DNA from: an uncultured bacterium
GTDB taxonomy: Bacteria > Planctomycetota > Phycisphaerae > Phycisphaerales > SM1A02
Assembly (NCBI GenBank): GCA_903831295.1
Contig: CAIKXA010000071.1
Coordinates: forward strand, 23,726 to 87,725
DNA: 64,000 nucleotides
Direction: 5' to 3'
Part shown: piece by piece, positions 10,429 to 20,600 of the stretch
How the letters are laid out: the number at the start of each line of letters is the position of its first letter
How positions within the stretch are numbered: the first letter of the stretch is position 1
Made by a program: the position numbers and the translations under genes
Notes under the pieces: generated by a model
The model's database searches: none
The model's input: the letters and a program-made list of their open reading frames with translations, nothing else
Told to the model about the DNA's origin: nothing

Positions 10429-10453
10429 CGCTATATTCTTTAGGAGCCCGTCA

Positions 10454-11752
10454 ATGAGTGAACACAACAATCCATATTCACGAAGATTGTTCATTCGCCA
10501 TGGCGTGGCGTTGGCCAGCATGGCCACAACTATTCCACAATTCATACAAAATTCAGCCCTTGGAATGGTGGCGCAATTGGCTGGCAATCCTGGTGGCGCC
10601 GGAATTCCTCAAGACCGCATTCTTGTTGTGGTGCAACTTGGCGGCGGAAATGACGGTCTAAACACCGTGATTCCTTTTGGAATGAGCGAGTATTACAACG
10701 CTCGGCCAACCATTGGAATTTCCGCGCCCAACGCAACGGCCAAGGGTCAGACCGGCGTCGCGTTGATGCTTGATCAACAACGCGGACTTGGATTGAATCC
10801 TTCGCTCAAGGGCTTGAAGAGTTTGTATGACGATGGAAAGCTTGCGGTGCTTCAAGGCGTTGGATATCCAAATCCAAATCGAAGCCATTTCACCAGCATG
10901 GATATTTGGCAAACCGCAACCACTGGCGCCAAGGGCAACGGCTGGATCGGCCGCTACTTTGACAACACGTGCAACGGCACGCCAATTCCAGAAGGCTCAA
11001 TCAGTATTGGACGCACCGCTCCTCTGGCGCTGAATGGCCAAGTGCAAAAACCAATTTCATTTGAGAGCGCAGAACTATTTCGCTGGCTTGGAAAAGATCT
11101 GCACAAGAGTTTGGATGATCCATATCAACAGATCAACCGCGCTGGAATTGTGCCTGAAACCACGCAGACAAGCCAGGCGGCATTTTTAATGCGCACAGCG
11201 CTTGACGCTCAACTGGGCAGCGATCGCATTCGCGCCGCGGTAGGTAAACCGTCTCTGACAACATGGCCACAATCCGAAATCGCCAATCAACTTCGCATTG
11301 TTTCCGCCCTGATTCGCGACGGAATGCCAACGCGCGTGTACTACGTTTCCCAAGGTGGCTACGACACGCATGGCGGTCAACTTGGAAGCCACGGCCGCGC
11401 GTTGCAACAAGTGGGCGACGCCTTGGCCGCGTTCCAAAAGGAATTGGTGGCGCAACACGCAGAGGACCGTGTGATCTCCATGGTGTTCAGCGAATTTGGC
11501 CGACGCGTGAAACAAAATGCAAGTGGCGGAACCGATCACGGAACTGCGGCGCCCATGTTTGTGATTGGATCCAAGGTGAAAGCGGGCGTGCACGGTGATC
11601 ATCCAAGCCTCACGGACCTTGATCAAGGCGACTTAAAATTCAAACAGGATTTCCGTGGTGTCTACGCCAACATTTTAGACGAGTGGCTCAATGCGCCAAG
11701 CGCCAAGATTTTAGGTGGAACATTCGCCAAAAGTTCCATCATCAAGGCGTGA
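10454..11752 (+). CDS. DUF1501 domain-containing protein, Tat-like signal
   Basis: SRRLFIRHG N-terminus; VVVQLGGGNDGLNTVIPF and FSEFGRRVKQNASGGTDHGTAAPMFVIG motifs. Confidence 0.93.
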   Translation: MSEHNNPYSRRLFIRHGVALASMATTIPQFIQNSALGMVAQLAGNPGGAGIPQDRILVVVQLGGGNDGLNTVIPFGMSEYYNARPTIGISAPNATAKGQTGVALMLDQQRGLGLNPSLKGLKSLYDDGKLAVLQGVGYPNPNRSHFTSMDIWQTATTGAKGNGWIGRYFDNTCNGTPIPEGSISIGRTAPLALNGQVQKPISFESAELFRWLGKDLHKSLDDPYQQINRAGIVPETTQTSQAAFLMRTALDAQLGSDRIRAAVGKPSLTTWPQSEIANQLRIVSALIRDGMPTRVYYVSQGGYDTHGGQLGSHGRALQQVGDALAAFQKELVAQHAEDRVISMVFSEFGRRVKQNASGGTDHGTAAPMFVIGSKVKAGVHGDHPSLTDLDQGDLKFKQDFRGVYANILDEWLNAPSAKILGGTFAKSSIIKA

Positions 11753-13780
11753 TCACTCGTCAAAACTCGGCGGATCAATTCCCTCGCCCTCGTCAATTTC
11801 AGGGATCACGCCTTCGGGCAACGCCTTCAGAAACGCGCGGCCGTAATTCTTTTTTGCGATGCGAGAATCCAACACAACCACGCGCCCTGAATCTTGGCTC
11901 GAGCGAATCAAGCGCCCAAAACCCTGTCGAAACCGCAGAATTGCGCGAGGAAGTTGATCGTCGCGAAATGAATCGCCGCCCTCGCTAGACAACTTTTCAC
12001 CGCGCGCCTTGGTGAGCGGCTTGTCTGGACTTTCAAATGGAAGCCGCGTGATGATCACGTTGCGCAAACCATCGCCGCGCACATCAACGCCCTGCCAAAA
12101 ACTACTGACTCCAAAGAGAACGCTGCGTGAATCTTCTTTGAATCGATCCAGCATGATGTTTCGCGGCATGCCGCGGTTCTGCACGAAGAACGGATGCCCG
12201 TCGCGCGCGAGATCAGATTCAACCACGCGCGCCACGCGCTCCATGGTCGCCAAACTTGTGAACAACACAAACGCACCGCCATCAGTCTCACGCACATGTC
12301 GCAAAATTCGATTGGCCAGCGCGGCCTCAAAATTTTGATCGGTTGGATCGGGCATCGTGGCGTCAATGATAAATTTCACTTGGCGAGCAAGATCAAACGG
12401 ACTTCCAAGTTGCACGGTCTTGGCGTCATCGCAACCTAGGCGCCGCGACGCAAGCGAGAAGTCGTTCAAGCTGGTCGCCAGCGTGGCGCTAGTGAGTACC
12501 ACGGAAATGTTCTTTGAGAACAGTTGCTCGCGCAACAGCGGCGACACATCCACCGCGGCCGCTTGAAGCGACACCGCCGCGCGCGCGCTGCGTTTATTTT
12601 TCCGTCCGCCTTCAATCCAGTACACGCAACCAGGAATATTTTGCGCCACCAATGATTGACTGGCCAGCGCGAACGCATCCGCGCGTTCGGCGAACGCATT
12701 CAGTTCAAATTGATCTGCTTCCTCAGCGGATTCCCGCAAAAAACGCAGCATTCCTGCCAAGTTTTTCATGGGCTCGCTCAACGAATCCACCACCGCGTTT
12801 GCGCCAATCACCCGCTGCTCGCCCGCGGACTCTGGATCGGACGATCCATTTTTTGACAAGTGCCAAAGATCGTTGAACAACCCCTCCGCGGCTTGCTCGC
12901 ATAACTCCACGCAACGCACCGCCTGCTCGATGCGCTCCAAGCCAGCCTTGGCCAAACGCAACTGTGGCAAGTAGCCCTTGCCGCTGTTGGAAACCAGCGT
13001 GCGTAGAAAATGTTTCACGCCGCTCTCGGATAAACGCGACCCAAAATTTTCGCTCGCCACGGTTTCTATTTCATGCGCCTCATCCAAGATCACATGCGTG
13101 TAGTCGGGAAGAAACCCGCGCCCACGCGAGCGCATTGCCAAGTCACTGAAGAACAACGCGTGATTGCAAACCAAAATATCCGCGTTCTCCATGCGCCGTC
13201 GCGCCGACTGATAGAAACACTTGTCATATGTTGGACAACGTTTGCCCATGCAATTGTGAGTGTCGCTTTGCACTTGCTCCCAAATTGTTTCTGGCCGAAG
13301 CACTGGCAGCGACGACAACGTTCCGTCACGCGTTTCTATGGCCCAGTCCTCCACGGCGTGCAATAGATGGCGCTCTTCCTCGTCGGGAAAGAGTCGCTCC
13401 TGGCGCTCGCTTGCCAAACGCAAGCGCCGCAAACTGACGTAATTTCCGCGTCCTTTGGCTAAGACCGCGCTGAACTCGTGGCTGGAAGCGGCGCGCAACA
13501 ACGGCAAATCTTTTTCAATCAACTGCTCCTGCAAACTGATGGTGTTGGTTGAAATGATCACGCGCTCCTTGGCTTCCACCGCGCGAGCGATGGCAGGAAT
13601 GAGATACGCGAAACTTTTTCCAACGCCTGTTCCCGCCTCCACCAAAAGCCGTCCGCGCTTGGCCAGCGTCTCCTCCACCAATTTGGCCATCTCCACTTGC
13701 TGGGGACGCATTTCAAAACCAACCAAGCGCCGCGCCAGCGGGCCATCCTCACACAACATGGATTCAGCGTGCAATGTCAT
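11753..13780 (-). CDS. ATP-dependent DNA helicase, DinG/XPD-like
   Basis: Walker A GRLLVEAGTGVGKSFAYL, DEAH box LDEAHEIE, Fe-S cysteines CMGKRCPTYDKCFY, C-terminal QGFGRLIRS. Confidence 0.93.
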   Translation of the reverse strand: MTLHAESMLCEDGPLARRLVGFEMRPQQVEMAKLVEETLAKRGRLLVEAGTGVGKSFAYLIPAIARAVEAKERVIISTNTISLQEQLIEKDLPLLRAASSHEFSAVLAKGRGNYVSLRRLRLASERQERLFPDEEERHLLHAVEDWAIETRDGTLSSLPVLRPETIWEQVQSDTHNCMGKRCPTYDKCFYQSARRRMENADILVCNHALFFSDLAMRSRGRGFLPDYTHVILDEAHEIETVASENFGSRLSESGVKHFLRTLVSNSGKGYLPQLRLAKAGLERIEQAVRCVELCEQAAEGLFNDLWHLSKNGSSDPESAGEQRVIGANAVVDSLSEPMKNLAGMLRFLRESAEEADQFELNAFAERADAFALASQSLVAQNIPGCVYWIEGGRKNKRSARAAVSLQAAAVDVSPLLREQLFSKNISVVLTSATLATSLNDFSLASRRLGCDDAKTVQLGSPFDLARQVKFIIDATMPDPTDQNFEAALANRILRHVRETDGGAFVLFTSLATMERVARVVESDLARDGHPFFVQNRGMPRNIMLDRFKEDSRSVLFGVSSFWQGVDVRGDGLRNVIITRLPFESPDKPLTKARGEKLSSEGGDSFRDDQLPRAILRFRQGFGRLIRSSQDSGRVVVLDSRIAKKNYGRAFLKALPEGVIPEIDEGEGIDPPSFDE

Positions 13781-13789
13781 TGAAAAGTT

Positions 13790-14542
13790 CTAGTCTTGTT
13801 GCGAATCGGAGTCATTGGGTGCCACAATTCCAAGCGGCTTGCGTGAAGGCAGACCTTGATCGCGCGGATACAACCGCGAAGTCTTGGCCACTTTCACAAC
13901 CGCCACAATCGTTCCCGTTGGAGTGCGGGTGGTTGTGTCTACCTTAGCGTGCAATAATTCAAGGGCTCTTTGCGCCGCCTCTATTTCTTGCGGCGCACGC
14001 TCGCCTTTGATGGCAAGCAACACGCCATCCACTTTCAAAAGAGGAACCGCCAGTTCAATGATCGACGCCAATTGACCAACCGCGCGACAAGTGACCGCGT
14101 CTAGGGCCTCGCGCTCCGGGCTACGGAACGCGGAAGCGTCCTCTATGCGCGCCTGCATAACCGACACATTTGACAAGCCAAGCAACTCAATGGCCTCTGA
14201 CAGAAATCGAGCCTTTTTTCCTGTGCTTTCGATCAAAGTGAAGGACACATTGGGCATGGCGATGGCGAGTGGAATGCCCGGCAAGCCGCCGCCCGAACCA
14301 ATGTCGGCAACATTCTTGGCGTCTAGAGCCGCAAGAAATGGCAGCAGCGAAAGACTGTCCGCGATGTGCTTCACCCACGCCTCGGCAGGATCCTTGATGG
14401 CGGTCAAATTAAATTGCTGATTCACCAAGAGCAAGTGGGACAAGAATGTCGCCAACTTGTCCTCGTCGCCGTGATCCAATTCGATCGATTGCGATTTCAA
14501 CATCTCATAAAAAAGTGGCGGCGGAGCAGAGACCCTATTCAA
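13790..14542 (-). CDS. rsmG: 16S rRNA (guanine527-N7)-methyltransferase RsmG
   Basis: QFNLTAIKDPAEAWVKHIADSLSLLP and VADIGSGGGLPGIPLAI motifs. Confidence 0.94.
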   Translation of the reverse strand: MNRVSAPPPLFYEMLKSQSIELDHGDEDKLATFLSHLLLVNQQFNLTAIKDPAEAWVKHIADSLSLLPFLAALDAKNVADIGSGGGLPGIPLAIAMPNVSFTLIESTGKKARFLSEAIELLGLSNVSVMQARIEDASAFRSPEREALDAVTCRAVGQLASIIELAVPLLKVDGVLLAIKGERAPQEIEAAQRALELLHAKVDTTTRTPTGTIVAVVKVAKTSRLYPRDQGLPSRKPLGIVAPNDSDSQQD

Positions 14543-15726
14543 CGAACACCTCCTAGGCTTTCCAAGTTGCGTGGTTTACGAAGTCCAAGTCCAAAAATAA
14601 TTCCGGTGGCAAGCCAACCTGACACCATGCTTGAGCCACCGTAACTCACAAATGGCAGAGTGATGCCGGTCACCGGCAAAACGCCAAGCGTCATTCCAGT
14701 GTTGATGGCGATTTGCGTGAACACGATTGCGGCGATTCCTGTGGCGATGAGCCGCGAGAACGGGTCGCGGGTGGAGAGCGCGCAAATCACCGCGCCGCCG
14801 GCGTACAGAAGTCCCAAGCTCCAAGTCCCAAGGCCGCCAACAAATCCCCATCGACAACAAATCACGGCGAAGATCATGTCGTTGTGCTCCTCGGGCAAAT
14901 GATTGTTGCGCACCAAAGCCTCGGCGTGATCGCGATCGTTGCCCCAAACTCCACCGGCGCCAACCAACGTCATGGCGCGGTCCGCCTGAAATCCAATATC
15001 ACGCGCATAGCGATCATCGCCGCGAAACTGGGCAAATAGCGCGTCAACACGCTCGCGTTGATGCGGCCGCAAAATTGGATACGTGATAGGCGCGATCACC
15101 AAGACGCTCAGGATAAGCGTGGCGATATGTTTTTTTCTTGCGCCCGCAACCAGAAGCATGGCGAGCACTGGTGGAATAAACAACATGGCCGTTCCTAGAT
15201 CGGGCTCTATAAGTATGAGCAAAATGAGCGGCGCCGCGATAAAAAATGGAGCGAAAAATCCGCGCCAACGTGCGATCGTTGGAGGCCGGCGCAGCCAACG
15301 CGCCAGCACCAACACCAACGCAAGTTTGGCGATCTCGCTTGGTTGAAATTCAAACACGCCCAAATTAATCCAACGACGCGCGCCGTTCTTTGGCCGCACC
15401 AACCAATCCGGCGTTCCTGGAATCAACACAAATACCAACAAGATAATTGAGATAACGTAAAGAGCCCACGCGCTTCGACTGAGCAACTTGTGGTCAGGCA
15501 AGCATGCCGCCGCGGCGGCGACCATGCCAAGCAACGCGTACACAATTTGCCGCTTGGCCAAGCTGGGCTCGGTGATCGAAATGATGTAACTGCCAACTAA
15601 ACTTAATCCCACCGCCGCCACCACCATGATCCAACCCGGATTGAACCCAGCAAGTCCACCTGGACCAACCGCGCGACCGCCGGTGTAACCAAGTGGTGGG
15701 GAAACCGCGCTCATGCTGCTGCTCAA
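14539..15726 (-). CDS. rodA: Rod shape-determining protein RodA (SEDS family)
   Basis: ARRWINLGVFEFQPSEIAKLALVL, LIEPDLGTAMLF, PVTGITLPFVSYGGSSM; overlaps neighbours by 4 nt. Confidence 0.93.
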   Translation of the reverse strand: MSSSMSAVSPPLGYTGGRAVGPGGLAGFNPGWIMVVAAVGLSLVGSYIISITEPSLAKRQIVYALLGMVAAAAACLPDHKLLSRSAWALYVISIILLVFVLIPGTPDWLVRPKNGARRWINLGVFEFQPSEIAKLALVLVLARWLRRPPTIARWRGFFAPFFIAAPLILLILIEPDLGTAMLFIPPVLAMLLVAGARKKHIATLILSVLVIAPITYPILRPHQRERVDALFAQFRGDDRYARDIGFQADRAMTLVGAGGVWGNDRDHAEALVRNNHLPEEHNDMIFAVICCRWGFVGGLGTWSLGLLYAGGAVICALSTRDPFSRLIATGIAAIVFTQIAINTGMTLGVLPVTGITLPFVSYGGSSMVSGWLATGIIFGLGLRKPRNLESLGGVR

Positions 15727-18104
15727 CCTTCGCTCGCTTCTGGTTCGGGTGGTTGCGGATCCGAGGAGGGAGAAAATATATCAAAATCGCTATTTTTATC
15801 AGGGTTTTTTGAGTTGAATGTTTCCTGCAAATATCCCTCGTCTAGCAACGCCTGCACAATTTGCTTGGCGATCGGACCCGCCGCCTTGCCTCCACTGCCA
15901 CCGCGATCAACAAGCACCGCGATAGCGTACTTTGGCTTCTCGCCTTTTTCTCCTGCAAGACCCACGAACCAAGCGTGGTCAATTCCCTTCAACGAACGAT
16001 CAGACTTCCCATCGCCATTGTCGTCCAGTGGAAGTGGCGGCGCTTGGGCAGTTCCAGTTTTTCCGCGCACAGTGATGCCGGGAATTGAAATAATTGGTTC
16101 TTGCGTGCCATCACCATATTTAATGTGGTGACCGGTTCCATGCTTCTCCTGCACGGATTGCCGCAATCCTTCAAGCGCGCGGCGACACGCTTCGGCGGGC
16201 ATATCTATCGTGCCCGTTCTACGATCGGGTGGCAACGCTGCAACATCGCTGATGATTCGAGCGTCACGAATTTCACCGCCGCGCGCGAGCGTTGCAAACG
16301 CATTTGCGGCTTGCAATGGCGTCCATGCGATCGGCCCTTGACCGATGCCCATGATGATGGGTGTGAACAAGTCGTGTCGCGATTCAATATTTAAAAGTTG
16401 CTCCTCATTTGGAATCATGCCGATGCTTTCGCCACCCGGCAAGCGCTGCGACGCGGGCAGCGGTCCTTGCAAACCGGTTCCCAATGTCATGCCAACGCCC
16501 AAACTTCGATAGCAATCCACAAGCGATCGCAAGCCATATTTGTGCGCCACTGTGTAGAAGAAAATGTTGCAAGAACGGCTGATTGCGTCCTCAACAGAGA
16601 GTGGTCCACCCGTCTGTTCAGTATGGTTGGTCATGCCATATTGCGGTCGGTAAATCCAACAACGCGCGCGATCCGTGTACTCGGAAAAATAATGTCCCTT
16701 GCATTCCACCGCGCCGGCGAGCGGAAATTTTCCAGCGCCGACCGCGCACACATACACCAATGGTTTCACAACCGAGCCTGGTGGATACACGCCCTCGGTG
16801 GCGCGATTCACGCCAGGCTGCAATCGAAAAACATCGCTTGGTGACATCCCCTGCGCGTCGGCCAAGGTGGGCCAACTTCCAAGCGCCAAGACGTCGCCAC
16901 TTTCCACTTCAACAATCACCGCCGCGCTTGCCAATGGCGTTCCAAGCGGCAATCCACCCTCGCCACCATGATGCCACTCTTGAACCCTGGTCAAACCAAA
17001 CTCTGGATTTAAAATCGCCTGCACGCGCGCCTGCAATTCAATGTCAATGGTCAACTTTAATTTTTTCCCATCCACGCGCTCCACTCGTTCACTCTCTCCG
17101 CTATCAAGGCGCAATTGAAGTTGACCACGCTTGCCACGCAACCAATCTTCATACACGGCTTCAAGTCCGCGCCCTCCAACAAGATCCGGACCAGGTCGAT
17201 ATCCGCCGGGATCAATTGTTCCATCACTCCTGACAAACGGACGCCGCGCCAAGTCCTCGGCCCAGGTCTCCTCACGAATTGTTCCCAGCACGTGGTCAAA
17301 AACTCCACGCACATGAATGTTGGTATCACCAGCATTTTGTAGTGGTTTTGGGAGGGTTTTTCTGCTCAAGCGAACATCCGCGGATTCCCAAGGCCGAACT
17401 CGTCGCGACGCGTCGATGACTTCGATCGAATCTGGAAACTCGTCGGCCACTTTGCGCATGGCGGACGCCGACTCATCTGAAACATCACGCGCCACAACGT
17501 GCGAAGTTTTTTGCTCGCGAATTGGCTCCGCGTGAAATGAGTCGCCTGGATCATGTCCCAACTTCGCGGCGAGTGCTTCGCGTTGTTTGCTCCATATTCC
17601 CTCGGCGCGCTTTTGCACTTGCGCGCGGATGGTCTCCATTTGCTCGTCGATTTGGGCGCGCGAAATCTTGCAGTGGAACGCGACTTGTTCAAGCAGTTCG
17701 TTGCGCGCTTCTTCCTCGCGCAACAGGCACAACTCCACGGTTGAATCACGCGCCTCGCGCGAAAGACGGCCCCACATGGAACGCCCGTACAGTTTTCGAG
17801 CCGTACGTTTGGCGCGATCCCGAACCCACGATCCATCGATCACTGAATAATCAAGCGCGACATCCCACGCCGGAATATCTTTGGCGATCACTCGTCCAAG
17901 ACGATCCACAATGTCACCGCGCACCGTGGAAAGCCAAACAGTTCGATCCAACCGTTGCTCGGCTTCTTGACGCAACTCCACGCCATCAACCACGGTCAAT
18001 TGCCACAAGCGCGCGGCCAAACCAGTTGTGGCCAATAGCGCCAACGCTCCCAAGAAAATCAATCTCTTGCGGGCTCTTGCGGTGGGACGATCATGCGACG
18101 ACAT
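15723..18104 (-). CDS. mrdA: Penicillin-binding protein 2 (transpeptidase)
   Basis: Transpeptidase motifs incl. PPGSVVKPLV, SRSCNIFFY, VRGKTGTAQ; single N-terminal TM; next to rodA. Confidence 0.9.
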   Translation of the reverse strand: MSSHDRPTARARKRLIFLGALALLATTGLAARLWQLTVVDGVELRQEAEQRLDRTVWLSTVRGDIVDRLGRVIAKDIPAWDVALDYSVIDGSWVRDRAKRTARKLYGRSMWGRLSREARDSTVELCLLREEEARNELLEQVAFHCKISRAQIDEQMETIRAQVQKRAEGIWSKQREALAAKLGHDPGDSFHAEPIREQKTSHVVARDVSDESASAMRKVADEFPDSIEVIDASRRVRPWESADVRLSRKTLPKPLQNAGDTNIHVRGVFDHVLGTIREETWAEDLARRPFVRSDGTIDPGGYRPGPDLVGGRGLEAVYEDWLRGKRGQLQLRLDSGESERVERVDGKKLKLTIDIELQARVQAILNPEFGLTRVQEWHHGGEGGLPLGTPLASAAVIVEVESGDVLALGSWPTLADAQGMSPSDVFRLQPGVNRATEGVYPPGSVVKPLVYVCAVGAGKFPLAGAVECKGHYFSEYTDRARCWIYRPQYGMTNHTEQTGGPLSVEDAISRSCNIFFYTVAHKYGLRSLVDCYRSLGVGMTLGTGLQGPLPASQRLPGGESIGMIPNEEQLLNIESRHDLFTPIIMGIGQGPIAWTPLQAANAFATLARGGEIRDARIISDVAALPPDRRTGTIDMPAEACRRALEGLRQSVQEKHGTGHHIKYGDGTQEPIISIPGITVRGKTGTAQAPPLPLDDNGDGKSDRSLKGIDHAWFVGLAGEKGEKPKYAIAVLVDRGGSGGKAAGPIAKQIVQALLDEGYLQETFNSKNPDKNSDFDIFSPSSDPQPPEPEASEG

Positions 18105-18188
18105 CGCCCAAGCGTAACGCCTCGGCGACAGGATTCGCCGCTACTATGTTCCCCCCGCTCGTGAAATTTTAAACACAGGAGTTGCGAT

Positions 18189-19277
18189 ATGGAATGCGGC
18201 ATCGTTGGATTACCAAATGTTGGCAAGAGCACGCTCTTCAACGCCCTCACCGCGGCCGGAATTGAGGCCGCCAACTATCCCTTCTGCACCATCGAGCCGA
18301 ATGTGGGTGTGGTCAATGTGCCCGATGATCGCCTTCCCATCATCGCCAAGAAAATCCAAAGCGAGAAAATCATTCCGGCTTCTGTACGCATTGTTGATAT
18401 CGCCGGCTTGGTGCGCGGCGCCAGCGAGGGCCAAGGACTGGGCAACAAATTTCTGAGCCACATTCGCGAGGTCGACGCCATTCTGCACGTGGTGCGTTGC
18501 TTTGAGGACCCGGATGTGATGCACGTGGACGGCAAGCCCGATCCGATCCGCGACATTGAAACGATCGACACCGAATTGGCGTTGGCGGATTTGGGCGTTG
18601 TGGAATCCAGCTTGGAGCGTTTGCGCCGTACCGCCCGCGGTGGCGACAAGGACGCGATCGCGCGCGTGGCTTATTTGGAAAAAGCTTTCATTTTGCTGGC
18701 CAAAGGCGATCCGTTGCGCGGTGGTGATTTCACCGCCGAAGAGCGCACACTGGGACGCGGACTGGGCTTGATTACCGCGAAGCCCGTGTTATATGTGGCC
18801 AATGTTGACGAGAACGATTTGAATGGCGAGTGCGACATGGTGAAGCGCGTTCTTGCGCGCGCCAAAGTTGAGGGCGGGCAAGTGATTTGCGTTTGCGCCA
18901 AAATTGAAAGCGAACTTTCAGAGCTACCCGACGCCGACCGTGCGGAAATGTTGGCGAGCCTTGGCATGCATCAACCCGCGCTTGCCACTGTGGCGCGCGC
19001 CGCATACGACTTGCTGGGTTTGCAAAGTTATTTCACCGCTGGCCCCAAGGAAATTCGCGCGTGGACCATTCACCGCGGCTTCACCGCTCCGCAAAGCGCC
19101 GGCGTGATCCACACCGACTTTGAGAAGGGCTTCATCCGCGCCGAGTGCTACTTGGTGAAGGACTTGGAGCAATTTGGAACAGAGAAGGCAATTCGCGACG
19201 CGGGCAAGATGCGCAGCGAGGGACGCAACTACGTCATGCAAGATGGAGACGTGGTGCACTTTCTGTTCAATGTGTGA
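18189..19277 (+). CDS. ychF: Redox-regulated ATPase / GTPase YchF
   Basis: [43 protein letters not shown]-terminal TGS-like region. Confidence 0.97.
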   Translation: MECGIVGLPNVGKSTLFNALTAAGIEAANYPFCTIEPNVGVVNVPDDRLPIIAKKIQSEKIIPASVRIVDIAGLVRGASEGQGLGNKFLSHIREVDAILHVVRCFEDPDVMHVDGKPDPIRDIETIDTELALADLGVVESSLERLRRTARGGDKDAIARVAYLEKAFILLAKGDPLRGGDFTAEERTLGRGLGLITAKPVLYVANVDENDLNGECDMVKRVLARAKVEGGQVICVCAKIESELSELPDADRAEMLASLGMHQPALATVARAAYDLLGLQSYFTAGPKEIRAWTIHRGFTAPQSAGVIHTDFEKGFIRAECYLVKDLEQFGTEKAIRDAGKMRSEGRNYVMQDGDVVHFLFNV

Positions 19278-19298
19278 TCGCCTGAATATTTTGAATTG

Positions 19299-19316
19299 AC
19301 CGCTTGGCGGTTTTTT
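19299..19316 (+). terminator. Short rho-independent terminator downstream of ychF
   Basis: ACCGC-TTG-GCGGT followed by TTTTT, between convergent ychF and mraY. Confidence 0.65.
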
Positions 19317-19370
19317 ATCGCCAGCCCGCGCGCCTAGGTCAACGTGAATTCGCCCAATTTCACCGCGCTT

Positions 19371-20573
19371 TCAGCGCAATTTCAGCATGGCCAACGCCGC
19401 GATTCCCAGCAACAAAGCGATCAACCAAAATCGCACAACGGTTTGTGATTCATTCCAACCCTGCAATTGGAAATGGTGATGAATCGGCGCGCAGCGAAAT
19501 ATGCGCCGACCCTTGCCCGTGAGTTTGTTGGTGATCTTGAACCATCCAACTTGGGCCACAACACTGCCCGCCTCCATTAAAAACACTCCGCCCACCAGCG
19601 GCAACAAAAGTTCCTGTCGAATGGCCACCAAAATAGTTGCCAGCAATCCTCCAAGCGCCAGGCTTCCTGTGTCGCCCATGAACACCGCGGCGGGTTGACA
19701 ATTGAACCACAGAAATCCCATGCACGCTCCCGCCATCGCTCCCACGATCACCAAAAGTTCCTTGGCCTCGGGCACATGCGGAACCATCAAGAAAAAACTG
19801 GCGCGCGGACTCACGGCGATCGCCACCAACACCGCCGTGACAATACTTGCGATCAGAACCGTTCCCGTCGCAAGTCCGTCCATGCCATCGGTGAGATTGA
19901 CTGCGTTGCTCATAAGACCGATCCAAAATGCCGCCAGCACCACAAACCACGCCAGTGAAAGAACAATCACATTTGAAGACACATTGGGCGGCTGCACAAT
20001 CACCTCCGCGATTGGCGTTGGCGGATAGGTGCGCTGAAACGGCAAATTCAACACGGTGGCGTCGATCTGTTGCGCGCCTTTATAAAGAAAATATCCCGCG
20101 ATCACGCCAATACCGAGCGTGAAAAGTAGTTTCTCCCACATGAACAAGCCTTCACGCGTTCCGAGTTTGCGAAACCGCGCGGTGAGTTTAAGCCAATCAT
20201 CAAAGAAACCAACGCCCGCCAACCAAATCAGCACGCACATGCAAACTTGCGCGTAGCGGCTGTGAATCCAATCGGACAATAATAATGTGCTGACCAAGAT
20301 CGCGGCCACGATCAAGATGCCTCCCATGGTGGGAGTATTGGCCTTGGATTTCATCAACTCATTGAGCGTTTGGTTGTAGAACTCGGGCGAGTCGCCCACT
20401 TTTTTGCGGTGCAGCCAACGAATCACTTTCGGACCGGCAAATACGGTGATGGCGAATGACAACGCCGTGGCCAGCAGCGCGCGAAACTCCAACTGGTACA
20501 TCAATTGCACAAGCGCTGAGAGTCCATGCTCGTCAAGCCAATTCTGACAAAGGTCGACAAGATTAAAAAACAT
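19371..20573 (-). CDS. mraY: Phospho-N-acetylmuramoyl-pentapeptide-transferase MraY
   Basis: KANTPTMGGILI, NAVNLTDGMDGLA, FMGDTGSLALGG, RCAPIHHHFQLQGW. Confidence 0.97.
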   Translation of the reverse strand: MFFNLVDLCQNWLDEHGLSALVQLMYQLEFRALLATALSFAITVFAGPKVIRWLHRKKVGDSPEFYNQTLNELMKSKANTPTMGGILIVAAILVSTLLLSDWIHSRYAQVCMCVLIWLAGVGFFDDWLKLTARFRKLGTREGLFMWEKLLFTLGIGVIAGYFLYKGAQQIDATVLNLPFQRTYPPTPIAEVIVQPPNVSSNVIVLSLAWFVVLAAFWIGLMSNAVNLTDGMDGLATGTVLIASIVTAVLVAIAVSPRASFFLMVPHVPEAKELLVIVGAMAGACMGFLWFNCQPAAVFMGDTGSLALGGLLATILVAIRQELLLPLVGGVFLMEAGSVVAQVGWFKITNKLTGKGRRIFRCAPIHHHFQLQGWNESQTVVRFWLIALLLGIAALAMLKLR

Positions 20574-20600
20574 GAGATGAATTCTTCATCGGTCGATTGG

